From contig JANXUD010000136.1 of NCBI GenBank assembly GCA_025352045.1, forward strand, positions 1 to 64,000: a stretch of DNA of 64,000 bases, given 5' to 3'. The translations under genes and the position numbers were made by a program. This document shows, piece after piece, positions 25,303 to 33,825 of the stretch (positions are counted from its first letter, which is position 1; every line of letters starts with the position of its first letter). The DNA is from Gammaproteobacteria bacterium (GTDB lineage Bacteria; Pseudomonadota; Gammaproteobacteria; Xanthomonadales; Xanthomonadaceae). The notes beneath the pieces are model-generated. The model saw only the letters and a list, made by a program, of their open reading frames with translations. It did no database searches and had not been told where the DNA came from.

Positions 25303-25701
25303 TCAGTTGCGGTAGTCGCGATGGCACGCGTCGCAGGCCTTGTCGAGATTGCTGAGGATGGCGCCGGCCGCGGCGCAACTGGCCGGCGGCACCTGGAGCG
25401 CACCATCCGCGGCTGCCCGCAACTGGCTGGCATAGCGGGCGAACTGCGGGTCGTCCTGCAGCTTGCCGAACGCCGGCTCGATGTCGTTGGCCACCAGGCG
25501 CAGGGTCTGCAGCTGCGGGCCGATGTCGGTGGTCGCGCAGCGGTTGGCCTTCAGGCTGCGATCCATGGCCTTCATGTGCTGGGCCATGACGGTCATGACC
25601 GCGGTGTCATAGTGCGGGCCACGGTTGATGGCGTTGACCACCAGCACGGTGGCGATGGCGCCGACCGCGAGGCCGACGAGGAACAGGACGAGCGAACGCA
25701 T
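25303..25701 (-). CDS. Small membrane-anchored c-type haem protein
   Basis: A 132-residue protein with an N-terminal signal-anchor (LVLFLVGLAVGAIATVLVV) and a helical periplasmic domain ending in a single haem-binding CDACH three residues from the C terminus (CDACHRDYRN). A C-terminal CXXCH on a four-helix-type domain recalls cytochrome c'. The GGAG just before ATG 25701 picks this start over an upstream one in the track. Role, whether gas binding or electron transfer, is unknown. Confidence 0.75.
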   Translation of the reverse strand: MRSLVLFLVGLAVGAIATVLVVNAINRGPHYDTAVMTVMAQHMKAMDRSLKANRCATTDIGPQLQTLRLVANDIEPAFGKLQDDPQFARYASQLRAAADGALQVPPASCAAAGAILSNLDKACDACHRDYRN

Positions 25702-25733
25702 CAATAACTCCGGAACGCGGGGAATGGGCAAGC

Positions 25734-26183
25734 CTAATGTACGGCGACCAGGCGCCCCTGGACCAGCCGCACGCGCGCGCCGACGACGATGCCGCCGGCG
25801 ATCAGGTTCTGGTGCACGACCAGTTCCCGTCCGTCATCCATGCGCAGGTGGATTCGCCAGGCGCGCTGCGCGGGCGGCGGCGTTCCCGCAGCCGCGCCCG
25901 GCGTGCGCGCGGTCGGCGCCGGCGCCGACAGGACGCCGCCCACCACCCCGCCCAGGACGGCGCCACCCGAGGCCGTGGCGCGGATCGCCGCCACCGATTC
26001 GATGCGCTCGACGCGGCCGCAGTCGGCGCAGGCCGGGCGCGACGGCGCCTGTGACGCGATGGGCGGCATGCGAGCCGGGGGCATGGGCTCAGCCACGACG
26101 CGCGTCCGCGGAGCGCCCGCACAAGCCGCAAGCACCAGGCAGGCCGTGGCGGCCAGCAGGCGGGGGAAGGTGCGAATGGTCAT
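25734..26183 (-). CDS. Outer-membrane lipoprotein with reduced glycine-zipper region
   Basis: A 149-residue lipoprotein with lipobox LVLAAC at residues about 16-21. A proline-rich spacer leads to CGRVERIESVAAIRATASGGAVLGGVVGGVL, the opening of a SlyB/17-kDa-antigen glycine zipper, which breaks off into a second Pro/Ala stretch instead of completing the second glycine helix. The C-terminal strand pair (WRIHLRMDDGRELVV, VRLVQGRLVAV) matches the family. A CACAAT hexamer five bases before ATG is a weak promoter candidate. It is divergent from tcdA. Confidence 0.7.
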   Translation of the reverse strand: MTIRTFPRLLAATACLVLAACAGAPRTRVVAEPMPPARMPPIASQAPSRPACADCGRVERIESVAAIRATASGGAVLGGVVGGVLSAPAPTARTPGAAAGTPPPAQRAWRIHLRMDDGRELVVHQNLIAGGIVVGARVRLVQGRLVAVH

Positions 26184-26250
26184 GCGCGATTGTGGCCTGC
26201 CGGGCGCCCCCAGTGCCAACCGCCGGCTGAATCGCGATCGCACGCTCAAT

Positions 26251-26256
26251 TACAAT
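26251..26256 (+). promoter_or_regulatory. -10 box TACAAT of tcdA
   Basis: TACAAT, TCGCC, ATG 26262. Five bases between hexamer and start codon and no ribosome site suggest a leaderless mRNA. Confidence 0.55.
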
Positions 26257-26261
26257 TCGCC

Positions 26262-27068
26262 ATGGATCCCATCCTCGAGCAACGCTTCGCCGGCATCGAC
26301 CGGCTCTATGGCCGCGGCGCTGTGGAGCGGTTGGCCGGGCGCCATGTCGCCGTCATCGGCCTGGGCGGCGTGGGTTCCTGGGCGGTCGAAGCCCTGGCGC
26401 GAAGCGGCGTGGGCCGACTCACCCTCGTGGATGCGGACGACGTCTGCCTGTCCAACAGCAATCGCCAGATGCATGCGCTCGATGGCCAGTTCGGCCGCGG
26501 CAAGGCCGAGTTGCTGGCCGAGCGCTGCCGCGCGATCAATCCGCTGGTGCAGGTCGAGCCGGTCGCGCAGTTCCTGACGCCGTCCAACCTCGAGTCGCTG
26601 CTGGATCGCGGCTACGACCTGGTGCTGGATGCCTGCGACAGTTTCCGCAGCAAGGTCGAGATGATCGCCTGGTGCCGCCGGCGCAAGCTCCCGGTGCTGG
26701 TGGTCGGCTCGGCCGGCGGGCGCAGCGATTCGACCCAGGTGCGGGTGCGCGACCTTTCCCGCACCGAGCACGATGCCCTGCTTGCCCTGGTGCGCAAGAA
26801 GCTGCGCTCGGATTTCAATTTCCCCAAGAACGCCAGCCGCTATTTCGGCGTGCCGGCAATCTATTCGCTCGAAAACGTCCGCTATCCCCAGGGCGATGGC
26901 AGTGTCTGCGGGACTCGACCTGCGCTGGGACCGGACGCGGCGCTGAAGCTGGATTGTGGCGCGGGCCTGGGTGCCGCGACCCACGTCACCGGCGCCTTCG
27001 CCTTCGCGGCAGTGGGCAAGGCCCTGGAATTGCTGCTGCGCCCGGACAAGGCCGTCACTCCGGATTAG
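26262..27068 (+). CDS. tcdA: tRNA threonylcarbamoyladenosine dehydratase TcdA
   Basis: A 268-residue E1/MoeB/ThiF-fold enzyme. It uses ATP to cyclise t6A37 to ct6A37 in ANN-decoding tRNAs. The nucleotide loop is VIGLGGVGSW near residue 30, and DADDVCLSNSNRQMHAL carries the conserved Asn-Arg that contact ATP. The C-terminal GAFAFAAVGKALELLLR helix is typical of TcdA/CsdL. The start at ATG 26262 fits both family length and the close -10. The 3' end overlaps tatD by 14 bases. Confidence 0.93.
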   Translation: MDPILEQRFAGIDRLYGRGAVERLAGRHVAVIGLGGVGSWAVEALARSGVGRLTLVDADDVCLSNSNRQMHALDGQFGRGKAELLAERCRAINPLVQVEPVAQFLTPSNLESLLDRGYDLVLDACDSFRSKVEMIAWCRRRKLPVLVVGSAGGRSDSTQVRVRDLSRTEHDALLALVRKKLRSDFNFPKNASRYFGVPAIYSLENVRYPQGDGSVCGTRPALGPDAALKLDCGAGLGAATHVTGAFAFAAVGKALELLLRPDKAVTPD

Positions 27069-27828
27069 CGAGGCCGAACAGCCGGCAGGCATTCGCGAAC
27101 GTGGCCTCCGCAATCGCCGCGGCGCTGGTTCCCCGCACCGCAGCGACGACGTTCGCGACCTCGACCAACCAGGCAGGTTCATTGCGTTGGCCGCGATGCG
27201 CCACGCCCGGCTGGTCCGGCGCGTCCGTCTCCAGCAGGAGGAAGTCCAGCGGCATCACCGCGACCACCCGGCGGATCCGCTTGGCGCGCTCGTAGCTCAC
27301 CGGACCGCCGATGCCGATGCAGAACCCGAGCTCGAACAGCTGCCGTGCCTGTTCCTCGCTGCCGGAAAAGCTGTGAACCACGCCGCGCAGGCCGCCGATG
27401 CGACGCAAGGCAAGGATCGTTGCTTCGACCGCCTGCCGCGCATGCAGGACCAACGGCAGGCCGAGGTCGCTGGCCAGTGCAAGCTGTCCGTCGAAGTAGA
27501 AACGCTGCGCGTCGGGATCGAGTCCCGGCACGAAATGATCCAGCCCGCACTCCCCGATCGCGCAGGCATGCTCGCGCTCGATCCAGTCGCCGAGTGCTTG
27601 CAGGTGGGCGGCCTCGTGGCGATCGAGGTACATCGGATGCAATCCATAGGCCGGATGCAGGCCCGGATCCAGGGTGCAGGCATCGCGCAGTCCCGGCCAG
27701 CTGGCATGGGCAACCGCGGGAACCAGTTGGGCGACCACCCCGGCCGCGCGGGCCCGATCGATCACGGCCTGGCGGTCGCCATCGAATTCCGTTGCGTCCA
27801 GGTGGCTGTGGCTGTCGAACAGCCGCAT
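27055..27828 (-). CDS. tatD: TatD family metal-dependent hydrolase
   Basis: A 257-residue TIM-barrel hydrolase of the TatD DNase family. Metal ligands are visible in order: FDSHSHLD at the N terminus, GECGLD (about 91), VLHAR (about 127), HSFSG (about 150) and LETDAP (about 199). Members show 3'-5' exonuclease and nuclease activity. It ends convergently into tcdA and starts 15 bases from the DUF6116 stop, so the two minus-strand genes may form an operon. Confidence 0.9.
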   Translation of the reverse strand: MRLFDSHSHLDATEFDGDRQAVIDRARAAGVVAQLVPAVAHASWPGLRDACTLDPGLHPAYGLHPMYLDRHEAAHLQALGDWIEREHACAIGECGLDHFVPGLDPDAQRFYFDGQLALASDLGLPLVLHARQAVEATILALRRIGGLRGVVHSFSGSEEQARQLFELGFCIGIGGPVSYERAKRIRRVVAVMPLDFLLLETDAPDQPGVAHRGQRNEPAWLVEVANVVAAVRGTSAAAIAEATFANACRLFGLANPE

Positions 27829-27843
27829 CGGTCCGTCGCCCTG

Positions 27844-28038
27844 TCAGGGCGGAGGGGGGATCGAACGCTTCTTCCAGGACGACAACAGCACGGTCCCGAG
27901 CCCGAACAGGACCTCGAACGGCACCACCTCGGGAAGCAGCACATTGACGATGAGCAAGGCCACCCCGATCAGGCACAGTGTCGAGAAGCGCAGTCGGGCG
28001 GCGTAGGCGAGCAGGGAGCCGATCAGGAGCTTGGGCAT
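27844..28038 (-). CDS. Small DUF6116-type membrane protein
   Basis: A 64-residue protein: MPKLLIGSLLAYAARLRFSTL, one or two hydrophobic segments (LIGVALLIVNVLLP, FEVLFGLGTVLL) and a basic end SSWKKR before four prolines. This matches the DUF6116 family as I recall it from xanthomonads and pseudomonads. Function is unknown. CGAGGAAAC upstream of ATG 28038 is a clear ribosome site. The track shows it only inside a longer frame. Confidence 0.7.
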   Translation of the reverse strand: MPKLLIGSLLAYAARLRFSTLCLIGVALLIVNVLLPEVVPFEVLFGLGTVLLSSWKKRSIPPPP

Positions 28039-28181
28039 TGTCGTTTCCTCGTGGCGCCTGCACGCTATCACGGGAGGCGAGGGCGTGTGCCTGAACGGGT
28101 TCCTGGCGTTTCGGCAAGGGTTCAGGCCCGCGACGTAACCATGGGCCGATCCCGGCACTCCCGGGACCCAGGAGAATGAAC

Positions 28182-28871
28182 ATGGACAAGACTCTCGCAG
28201 TCGCCCTTGGTGGCGTACTCGCCGCCGGTGCCGCCGTCGGCGCCTACAAGACTGGCGTCATCGGCCCGCAGTACGCGGATGTCGTGCGGTCCACGCCAGT
28301 CACGGTAAAGGAACCGGTTTACGCGGATGTCGTGGACTCCGTGCCGATCACCCAAGCCACCGAATCCCCGCAGCAAGTGTGCGGCAACCAGGCCGTGCGG
28401 GTGCGTCGACCCGAACGCTTCGGGGACAAGGACGGAATGCTGATCGGCGCCGTGGTGGGTGGCCTGCTCGGCCACCAGGTCGGTGGCGGCAGTGGTCGTA
28501 CGCTGGCGACCTTCGGTGGCGCCGTCGCCGGCGGCTATGTCGGCCGCGATATCGACCGCCGCCACGTCGGCGGCCGGGTGGTCGACGAGACGCAGCGCGT
28601 CTGTCACACCGAAACGCGCCGCCACGACAACATCATCGGCTACGAGGTGCGCTACCAGCAGGATGGCAGGCTGCGGACCACCCGCGTCAGCAAGAAGCCG
28701 AGCGACCAGGTCTGGCTGGGCGACCGCGACCGGATCATCGGCTACGACGTGGACTGGCGCTATCGCGACAAGACCGGCACCGTCCGCCTGGACCAGAAGC
28801 CGGCCGCGCGCCTGCCGATCCGCGACGGCGCGATCATTGTCGAGCGGCGCATCGCCACGACCAACGGCTGA
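28182..28871 (+). CDS. Glycine-zipper 2TM surface-antigen-like protein
   Basis: A 229-residue envelope protein. An N-terminal hydrophobic segment is followed by a glycine zipper, MLIGAVVGGLLGHQVGGGSGRTLATFGGAVAGGYVG (about 90-125), then a beta C-terminal domain with IIGYEVRYQQDG and IIGYDVDWRYRDKTG, two similar halves. This resembles the Rickettsia 17-kDa antigen/SlyB group, which sits in or under the outer membrane. AGGAG at 28170-28174 is one base from ATG 28176 but seven from ATG 28182, so the latter is the start. Confidence 0.82.
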   Translation: MDKTLAVALGGVLAAGAAVGAYKTGVIGPQYADVVRSTPVTVKEPVYADVVDSVPITQATESPQQVCGNQAVRVRRPERFGDKDGMLIGAVVGGLLGHQVGGGSGRTLATFGGAVAGGYVGRDIDRRHVGGRVVDETQRVCHTETRRHDNIIGYEVRYQQDGRLRTTRVSKKPSDQVWLGDRDRIIGYDVDWRYRDKTGTVRLDQKPAARLPIRDGAIIVERRIATTNG

Positions 28872-28989
28872 CTGGACTGCGGCATCCTGGCCTGGATTGA
28901 GCCACGCCCGGACCGTCGCAGGGGCGATGCCCGGCGCGGCCCCGGTCTTCCCGGGGACGCGTTTTCGTGCGCCTGAACACGCTTCCGGC

Positions 28990-28995
28990 TAAAAT
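28990..28995 (+). promoter_or_regulatory. -10 box TAAAAT of gcdH
   Basis: TAAAAT lies 32 bases before the gcdH ATG, giving a leader of about 25 bases. No good -35 is visible. Confidence 0.45.
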
Positions 28996-29027
28996 GGGAG
29001 TTTCCCGACCCAGAATGACCCGACGCA

Positions 29028-30191
29028 ATGGCCCTGTCCCCGACCGACCTGTTCGATGTCCGCTCCCTGCTGTCCGATGAGGAGCGCCTGATCCAGGATT
29101 CGGTGGCCCGCTTCGTCGACGAACGCGTGATCCCGATCATCGGCGATGCCTTCGACCAGGGCCGGTTCCCGAAGGAACTGATTCCCGAGATCGCCGCGAT
29201 GGGCCTCCTCGGCTCCTCGCTGCCGGAAAAATACGGCTGCGCCGGCCTCAACGCCGTGTCCTATGGCCTGATCTGCCAGGAACTCGAACGCGGCGACTCG
29301 GGCATCCGCAGCTTCGTCTCGGTGCAGAGCTCGCTGTGCATGTACCCGATCTACGCCTACGGCAGCGAGGAGCAGCGCGAGCGCTACCTGCCGGCCATGG
29401 CCCGCGGCGAGATCATCGGCTGCTTCGGCCTGACCGAGCCGCACGGCGGCTCCGATCCGGCCAACATGAAGACCACGGCGCGCAAGGACGGCGACGGCTG
29501 GGTGATCAACGGCGCCAAGATGTGGATCACCAATGGCAATGTCGCCCAGATCGCCATCGTCTGGGCACAGACCGACGAGGGCATCCAGGGCTTCATCGTG
29601 CCGACCGACGCGCCGGGCTTCACCGCGCAGGAAGTGCACAAGAAGATGAGCCTGCGGGCGTCGGTGACCTCGGCGCTGTTCTTCGACAACGTGCGCGTGG
29701 CCGACACCCAGCGCCTGCCGAACGTGAAGGGCCTCAAGGGCCCGCTGGGCTGCCTGACCCAGGCCCGCTACGGCATCACCTGGGGCCCGATCGGCGCCGC
29801 CATTTCCAGCTACACGACCGCGCTCGAATATTCCAAGACCCGCATCCTGTTCGACAAGCCCATCGCCGCCACCCAGGCCGTGCAGCTCAAGCTGGCCGAC
29901 ATGGCGCGCCGGATCACGCTTGCCCAGTTGCTCTCGCTGCAGCTGGGGCGGCTGAAGGATGCCGGCGCGATGCAGCCGGCGCAGGTGTCGCTGGCCAAGT
30001 GGAACAACGTGCGCATGGCCCTGGACATCTCGCGCGAGGCGCGCGACATCCTGGGCGGCGCCGGCATCACCACCGAGTACGCGCCGATCCGGCACGCGCT
30101 CAACCTCGAGTCGGTGATTACCTATGAAGGCACCGAGACGGTGCACCAGTTGGTGATCGGTCGCGAAGTCACCGGCATCAGCGCGTTCTGA
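29028..30191 (+). CDS. gcdH: Glutaryl-CoA dehydrogenase
   Basis: A 387-residue FAD acyl-CoA dehydrogenase. It oxidises and decarboxylates glutaryl-CoA to crotonyl-CoA in lysine and tryptophan breakdown. Family features: GCFGLTEPHGGSDPANM for flavin and substrate, KMWITNGNVAQIAIVWA, and the catalytic Glu in ITYEGTETVHQLVIGREVTG near residue 367. The one-piece length and RASVTSALFF segment favour glutaryl-CoA over short-chain acyl-CoA dehydrogenases. It passes electrons to ETF. Confidence 0.92.
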   Translation: MALSPTDLFDVRSLLSDEERLIQDSVARFVDERVIPIIGDAFDQGRFPKELIPEIAAMGLLGSSLPEKYGCAGLNAVSYGLICQELERGDSGIRSFVSVQSSLCMYPIYAYGSEEQRERYLPAMARGEIIGCFGLTEPHGGSDPANMKTTARKDGDGWVINGAKMWITNGNVAQIAIVWAQTDEGIQGFIVPTDAPGFTAQEVHKKMSLRASVTSALFFDNVRVADTQRLPNVKGLKGPLGCLTQARYGITWGPIGAAISSYTTALEYSKTRILFDKPIAATQAVQLKLADMARRITLAQLLSLQLGRLKDAGAMQPAQVSLAKWNNVRMALDISREARDILGGAGITTEYAPIRHALNLESVITYEGTETVHQLVIGREVTGISAF

Positions 30192-30199
30192 CCGCGGCG

Positions 30200-30832
30200 A
30201 TGGCCTACGGTCCGCGCCTGGAAACCGAGCGCCTCCTGCTGCGCGTGCCGGAGGCCTGCGACTTCGACGCCTTTGCCGGGTTCCATGCCGACGAGGAGGC
30301 GATGCGTTTCATCGGCGGCCACATGCCGCGCGCGGCAGCCTGGCGCAAGTTCCTGGTGATGCCGGGTGCCTGGGTGGTCCAGGGTTTCGGCATGTTTTCC
30401 GTGCTCGACAAGTGCAGCGGCGAGTGGCTCGGGCAGTTGGGTCCCTGGCGGCCCGATGGCTGGCCCGGCACCGAGGTTGGCTGGGCTTTCAAGCGCAGCG
30501 CCTGGGGCCGGGGCTACGCGACCGAAGCGGCGATCGCCGCGATCGACTGGGCCTTCGAGACGCTCGGCTGGGAAGAGGTCATCCACTCGATCGATCCCGA
30601 CAACAGCGCGTCGATCCTGCTGGCGCAGCGGCTGGGTGCGCGCAATCGCGGTCCCGGCCTGTTGCCCGCGCCATTCGAGGCGGCGCGCATCGACATCTGG
30701 GCGCAGTCGCGGGCCGACTGGCGCGCCGGCAGCGGCGAGCGTGAGAGCATGGCCCGCGAGCGCGCGGCGTGGCGCGCGGCCAGCTCCGCGGCCCCAGCCG
30801 ACGCCGACCCCAGCGCGGGTGCCCGCGCATGA
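30200..30832 (+). CDS. GNAT acetyltransferase, RimJ/RimL type
   Basis: A 210-residue acetyltransferase of the RimJ-like set, starting with LETERLLLRVPEACDFDAF. Acetyl-CoA binding is at RSAWGRGYATEAAIAAIDWAF (about 100-120), and IDPDNSASILLAQRLGAR is the C-terminal motif B. The last 40 residues are a charged, alanine-rich tail beyond the domain. The substrate is unknown. It begins eight bases after gcdH and overlaps the next GST start as ATGA, so the three are probably cotranscribed. Confidence 0.88.
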   Translation: MAYGPRLETERLLLRVPEACDFDAFAGFHADEEAMRFIGGHMPRAAAWRKFLVMPGAWVVQGFGMFSVLDKCSGEWLGQLGPWRPDGWPGTEVGWAFKRSAWGRGYATEAAIAAIDWAFETLGWEEVIHSIDPDNSASILLAQRLGARNRGPGLLPAPFEAARIDIWAQSRADWRAGSGERESMARERAAWRAASSAAPADADPSAGARA

Positions 30833-31470
30833 GCGACGCTGGCGCCGTCGGCATCGGCGTGCCCACCGTTTATGGCATGTCGGCATCGGGCAACTGCTAC
30901 AAGGTGCGCCTGCTGCTCGAGCAGCTGGGGCGCGACTACCGATGGATCGAAGTCGACAGCTCGCGCGGGCAGACGCGAACGCCGGAGTACCTGGCCCGCA
31001 ATGCCAACGGCAAGGTGCCCCTGCTCGAACTCGACGACGGCCGCCGGCTGGCGGAGTCCAATGCAATCCTGTGCTTCCTGGCCGAGGGCAGCGCCTTGCT
31101 CCCGGCCGACGCCTGGCGGCGGGCGCAGGTCCTGCAGTGGCTGTTCTTCGAGCAATACAGCCATGAGCCCTACGTGGCCGTGGCGCGCTTCATCTGCGGG
31201 TGGCTGCCGGCGGACCATCCGCGGCGCGCCGAACTGCCGCGCTTGCGCGAGCGGGCGCACCACGCGCTGGCGCTGATGGAGCGCGAGTTGGCGGCGCGTG
31301 ATTTCATGGTCGACGGCGGCTACTCGGTGGCCGACATCGCCCTGTACGCCTACACCCACGATGCACCGCGCGGCGGCGTGGACCTGGATGGCTACCCGGC
31401 GCTGCGCGCGTGGATCGCGCGGGTCGAGGCGACGCCCGGATTCGTCCCGCTGCGCGTCGAGTTGCCCTGA
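30829..31470 (+). CDS. Glutathione S-transferase family protein
   Basis: A 213-residue GST. The N-terminal domain has VYGMSASGNCYKVRLLLEQLG, with Ser-Gly-Asn-Cys at the catalytic position, NGKVPLLELDDG with the cis-Pro, and AESNAILCFLAEGS for the glutathione gamma-glutamyl group. The C-terminal helical domain ends in YSVADIALYAYTHDA. ATG 30829 overlaps the GNAT stop. It is distinct from the GST at 17986, with a different active-site serine context. Confidence 0.9.
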   Translation: MSDAGAVGIGVPTVYGMSASGNCYKVRLLLEQLGRDYRWIEVDSSRGQTRTPEYLARNANGKVPLLELDDGRRLAESNAILCFLAEGSALLPADAWRRAQVLQWLFFEQYSHEPYVAVARFICGWLPADHPRRAELPRLRERAHHALALMERELAARDFMVDGGYSVADIALYAYTHDAPRGGVDLDGYPALRAWIARVEATPGFVPLRVELP

Positions 31471-31500
31471 GCCCGCCATCCCCTTCCTGGTAGCAAGTCC

Positions 31501-33768
31501 ATGTCCGCCCCAGCGCCACTGATTCCCGCCCGCCACAAGAACGTCAACCGCGCGCAAGTGTGCGACGAGAACTTCGTCGAGTTCGTTCGCGCCTGGGACG
31601 GCAAGGCGGCCCACAAGCCACGTCCCGACGCGCCGGTGCTGCCCGGCAGCGCCTGCACCGCGGCGGACTTCATGGCCCTGTTCGAGTCGCAGCTGGTGTC
31701 GCGGCACCTGGACCTCATGGCCCGCGTCCTGCGCGTGCAGCAGAAAGTGTTCTACACCATCGGTTCGTCCGGCCACGAGGGCAACGCGATGGTGGCGCGG
31801 CTGGCCCGCCATACCGATCCGGCCTTCCTGCATTACCGCAGCGGCGGCTTCATGGCCGAGCGCTTCCGCAAGTTGCCCGGCATGGATCCCATCATGGATT
31901 CGGCCTTGAGCTTCGCCGCGTCCATGGAGGACCCGATTTCCGGCGGCCGGCACAAGGTCTGGGGCAGCAAGCCGCTGTGGGTCCTGCCGCAGACCTCGAC
32001 CATCGCCTCCCACCTGCCCAAGGCCCTGGGCACGGCGGTGGCCATCGAGCAGGCCCGGCGCATCGGCCACGTGCTGCCGATCCCGGCCGACTCGATCGCG
32101 ATCTGCAGCTTTGGCGACGCGTCCAGCAACCACGCCACTGCGCAGACCGCGTTCAATGCCGCGGCCTGGACCGCCTACCAGCAGCTTCCCGCGCCCGTGC
32201 TATACGTGTGCGAGGACAACGGCATCGGCATTTCGGTGAAGACCCCGGACGGCTGGATCAGCAGCAACTTCCGCGATCGCAAGGGGCTGGACTACTTCTA
32301 TGCGGACGGCCTCGACCTCGCGACCGGCTATGGCCAGGTCCAGGCCGCGGTCGAGCATTGCCGGCGCAGCCGCCGCCCAACCTTCCTGCACCTGCGCACG
32401 ACCCGCGTGATGGGCCATGCCGGCACCGACTTCGAGATCGAGTGGCGCAGCATCGAGGAGTTGATGGCGGTGGAGGCCTCCGATCCCCTGCTGCGTTCGG
32501 CGGCGATCGCGCTGGAGTCCGGCCTGATGGACGCCGACGACCTGCTCGGCCTCTACGAACTCACCCGCGAGAAGTGCTTTGCCGCCGCGGAGCAGGCCGA
32601 CACGCGCCCACGCCTGTCAAGCCTGGCCGAGATCATCAAGCCGCTGGCGCCGTATTCGCCGGACAAGGTGGCCAGTGAAGCCGCGCGCGCCGACTATGCC
32701 GAGCGTCGCGCGGCGGTGTTCGGCGGCGTGGCGAAATTGCCCGAGGCGCAGGCGCCGCGACACCTCGCGATCCAGATCAACCAGGCCCTGCATGACCTGC
32801 TGGCCAAGTATCCGGAAGCCCTGCTGTTCGGCGAGGACGTGGCGCAGAAGGGCGGCGTGTACACGGTCACCAAGGGACTGCAGAAAGCCTTCAAGGGCGC
32901 GCGGGTGTTCAACACCCTGCTCGACGAGACCATGATCCTGGGCCTGGCCCAGGGCTTCGCCAATATGGGGATGCTGCCGTTCCCGGAGATCCAGTACCTG
33001 GCGTATTTCCACAATGCCTGCGACCAGATCCGCGGCGAGGCGGCCTCGCTGCAGTTCTTCTCGAACGACCAGTTCCGCAACCCGATGGTGATGCGCGTGG
33101 CCTCGCTGGGCTACCAGAAGGGCTTCGGCGGGCACTTCCACAATGACAATTCCATCACCGCACTGCGCGACATCCCGGGGCTCGTGGTCGGCTGCCCCAG
33201 CCGCGGCGACGACGCGGCGACCATGCTGCGGACGATGGCGGCCCTGGGCAAGGTGGACGGCCGGGTCTGCGCCTTCCTCGAGCCCATAGCCCTGTACATG
33301 ACCAAGGATCTGCATGCGGCGGGCGACGGCCTCTGGCAGACCGCCTATCCGCCGCCGGACCAGGCCATGGTGCTGGGCGAGGAGCGCGTGTATTTCCCCG
33401 AGGCCAGTGAGCTGGTGGTCTTCACCTTCGGCAACGGGGTCCCGATGAGCCTGCGCGCCGCGCGCGAGATCCAGGCCCGGCACGGCTGGTCGGTGCGCGT
33501 GGTGGACCTGCGCTGGCTCGCGCCGCTCAATGCCGGCGCCATCGCGCGCCATGCCGGGGACTGCAAGCGCATCCTGGTGGTAGACGAGGGCAGGCGCAGT
33601 GCCGGCGTGGGCGAGGGCGTGATCACGGCCATTGTCGAAGGCGGCGAGGGCGCCAAGCCGCTGCGCCGCGTCGTCGGCGCGGACACCTTCACGCCCCTGG
33701 CCGGCGCCGCGTTGCTGGTGCTGCCGTCGGAGGCGGATATCGTCGCGATGGCCGGTGAACTGGCATGA
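31501..33768 (+). CDS. Fused alpha-beta E1 of a branched-chain 2-oxoacid dehydrogenase
   Basis: A 755-residue thiamine-diphosphate enzyme carrying both E1 halves in one chain. The alpha half (about 1-370) holds the TPP motif GDASSNHATAQTAFN and YTIGSSGHEGNAM. The beta half (about 420-755) holds LLFGEDVAQKGGVYTVTKGL, FNTLLDETMILGLAQGFA and VVDLRWLAPLN. It would decarboxylate 2-oxoisovalerate-type acids and acylate a lipoyl E2. In most bacteria the halves are separate genes. No E2 or E3 gene is next to it. Confidence 0.88.
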   Translation: MSAPAPLIPARHKNVNRAQVCDENFVEFVRAWDGKAAHKPRPDAPVLPGSACTAADFMALFESQLVSRHLDLMARVLRVQQKVFYTIGSSGHEGNAMVARLARHTDPAFLHYRSGGFMAERFRKLPGMDPIMDSALSFAASMEDPISGGRHKVWGSKPLWVLPQTSTIASHLPKALGTAVAIEQARRIGHVLPIPADSIAICSFGDASSNHATAQTAFNAAAWTAYQQLPAPVLYVCEDNGIGISVKTPDGWISSNFRDRKGLDYFYADGLDLATGYGQVQAAVEHCRRSRRPTFLHLRTTRVMGHAGTDFEIEWRSIEELMAVEASDPLLRSAAIALESGLMDADDLLGLYELTREKCFAAAEQADTRPRLSSLAEIIKPLAPYSPDKVASEAARADYAERRAAVFGGVAKLPEAQAPRHLAIQINQALHDLLAKYPEALLFGEDVAQKGGVYTVTKGLQKAFKGARVFNTLLDETMILGLAQGFANMGMLPFPEIQYLAYFHNACDQIRGEAASLQFFSNDQFRNPMVMRVASLGYQKGFGGHFHNDNSITALRDIPGLVVGCPSRGDDAATMLRTMAALGKVDGRVCAFLEPIALYMTKDLHAAGDGLWQTAYPPPDQAMVLGEERVYFPEASELVVFTFGNGVPMSLRAAREIQARHGWSVRVVDLRWLAPLNAGAIARHAGDCKRILVVDEGRRSAGVGEGVITAIVEGGEGAKPLRRVVGADTFTPLAGAALLVLPSEADIVAMAGELA

Positions 33769-33811
33769 TTGCGTTTGCCTCCGTTGCAAAGCCCGCCCCC
33801 GCGGCTTGACC

Positions 33812-33817
33812 TATACT
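33812..33817 (+). promoter_or_regulatory. -10 box TATACT of the adenylate cyclase gene
   Basis: TATACT lies eight bases before ATG 33826 in CTATACTCCGACCCCATG. There is no ribosome site. The transcript may begin at or within a base or two of the start codon. Confidence 0.5.
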
Positions 33818-33825
33818 CCGACCCC

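Noticed and set aside
28149-28166. TCCCGG-CACTCC-CGGGA palindrome before the glycine-zipper gene
   Set aside because: The arm is short and GC-only, and no regulatory logic or repeat elsewhere in the window supports it.
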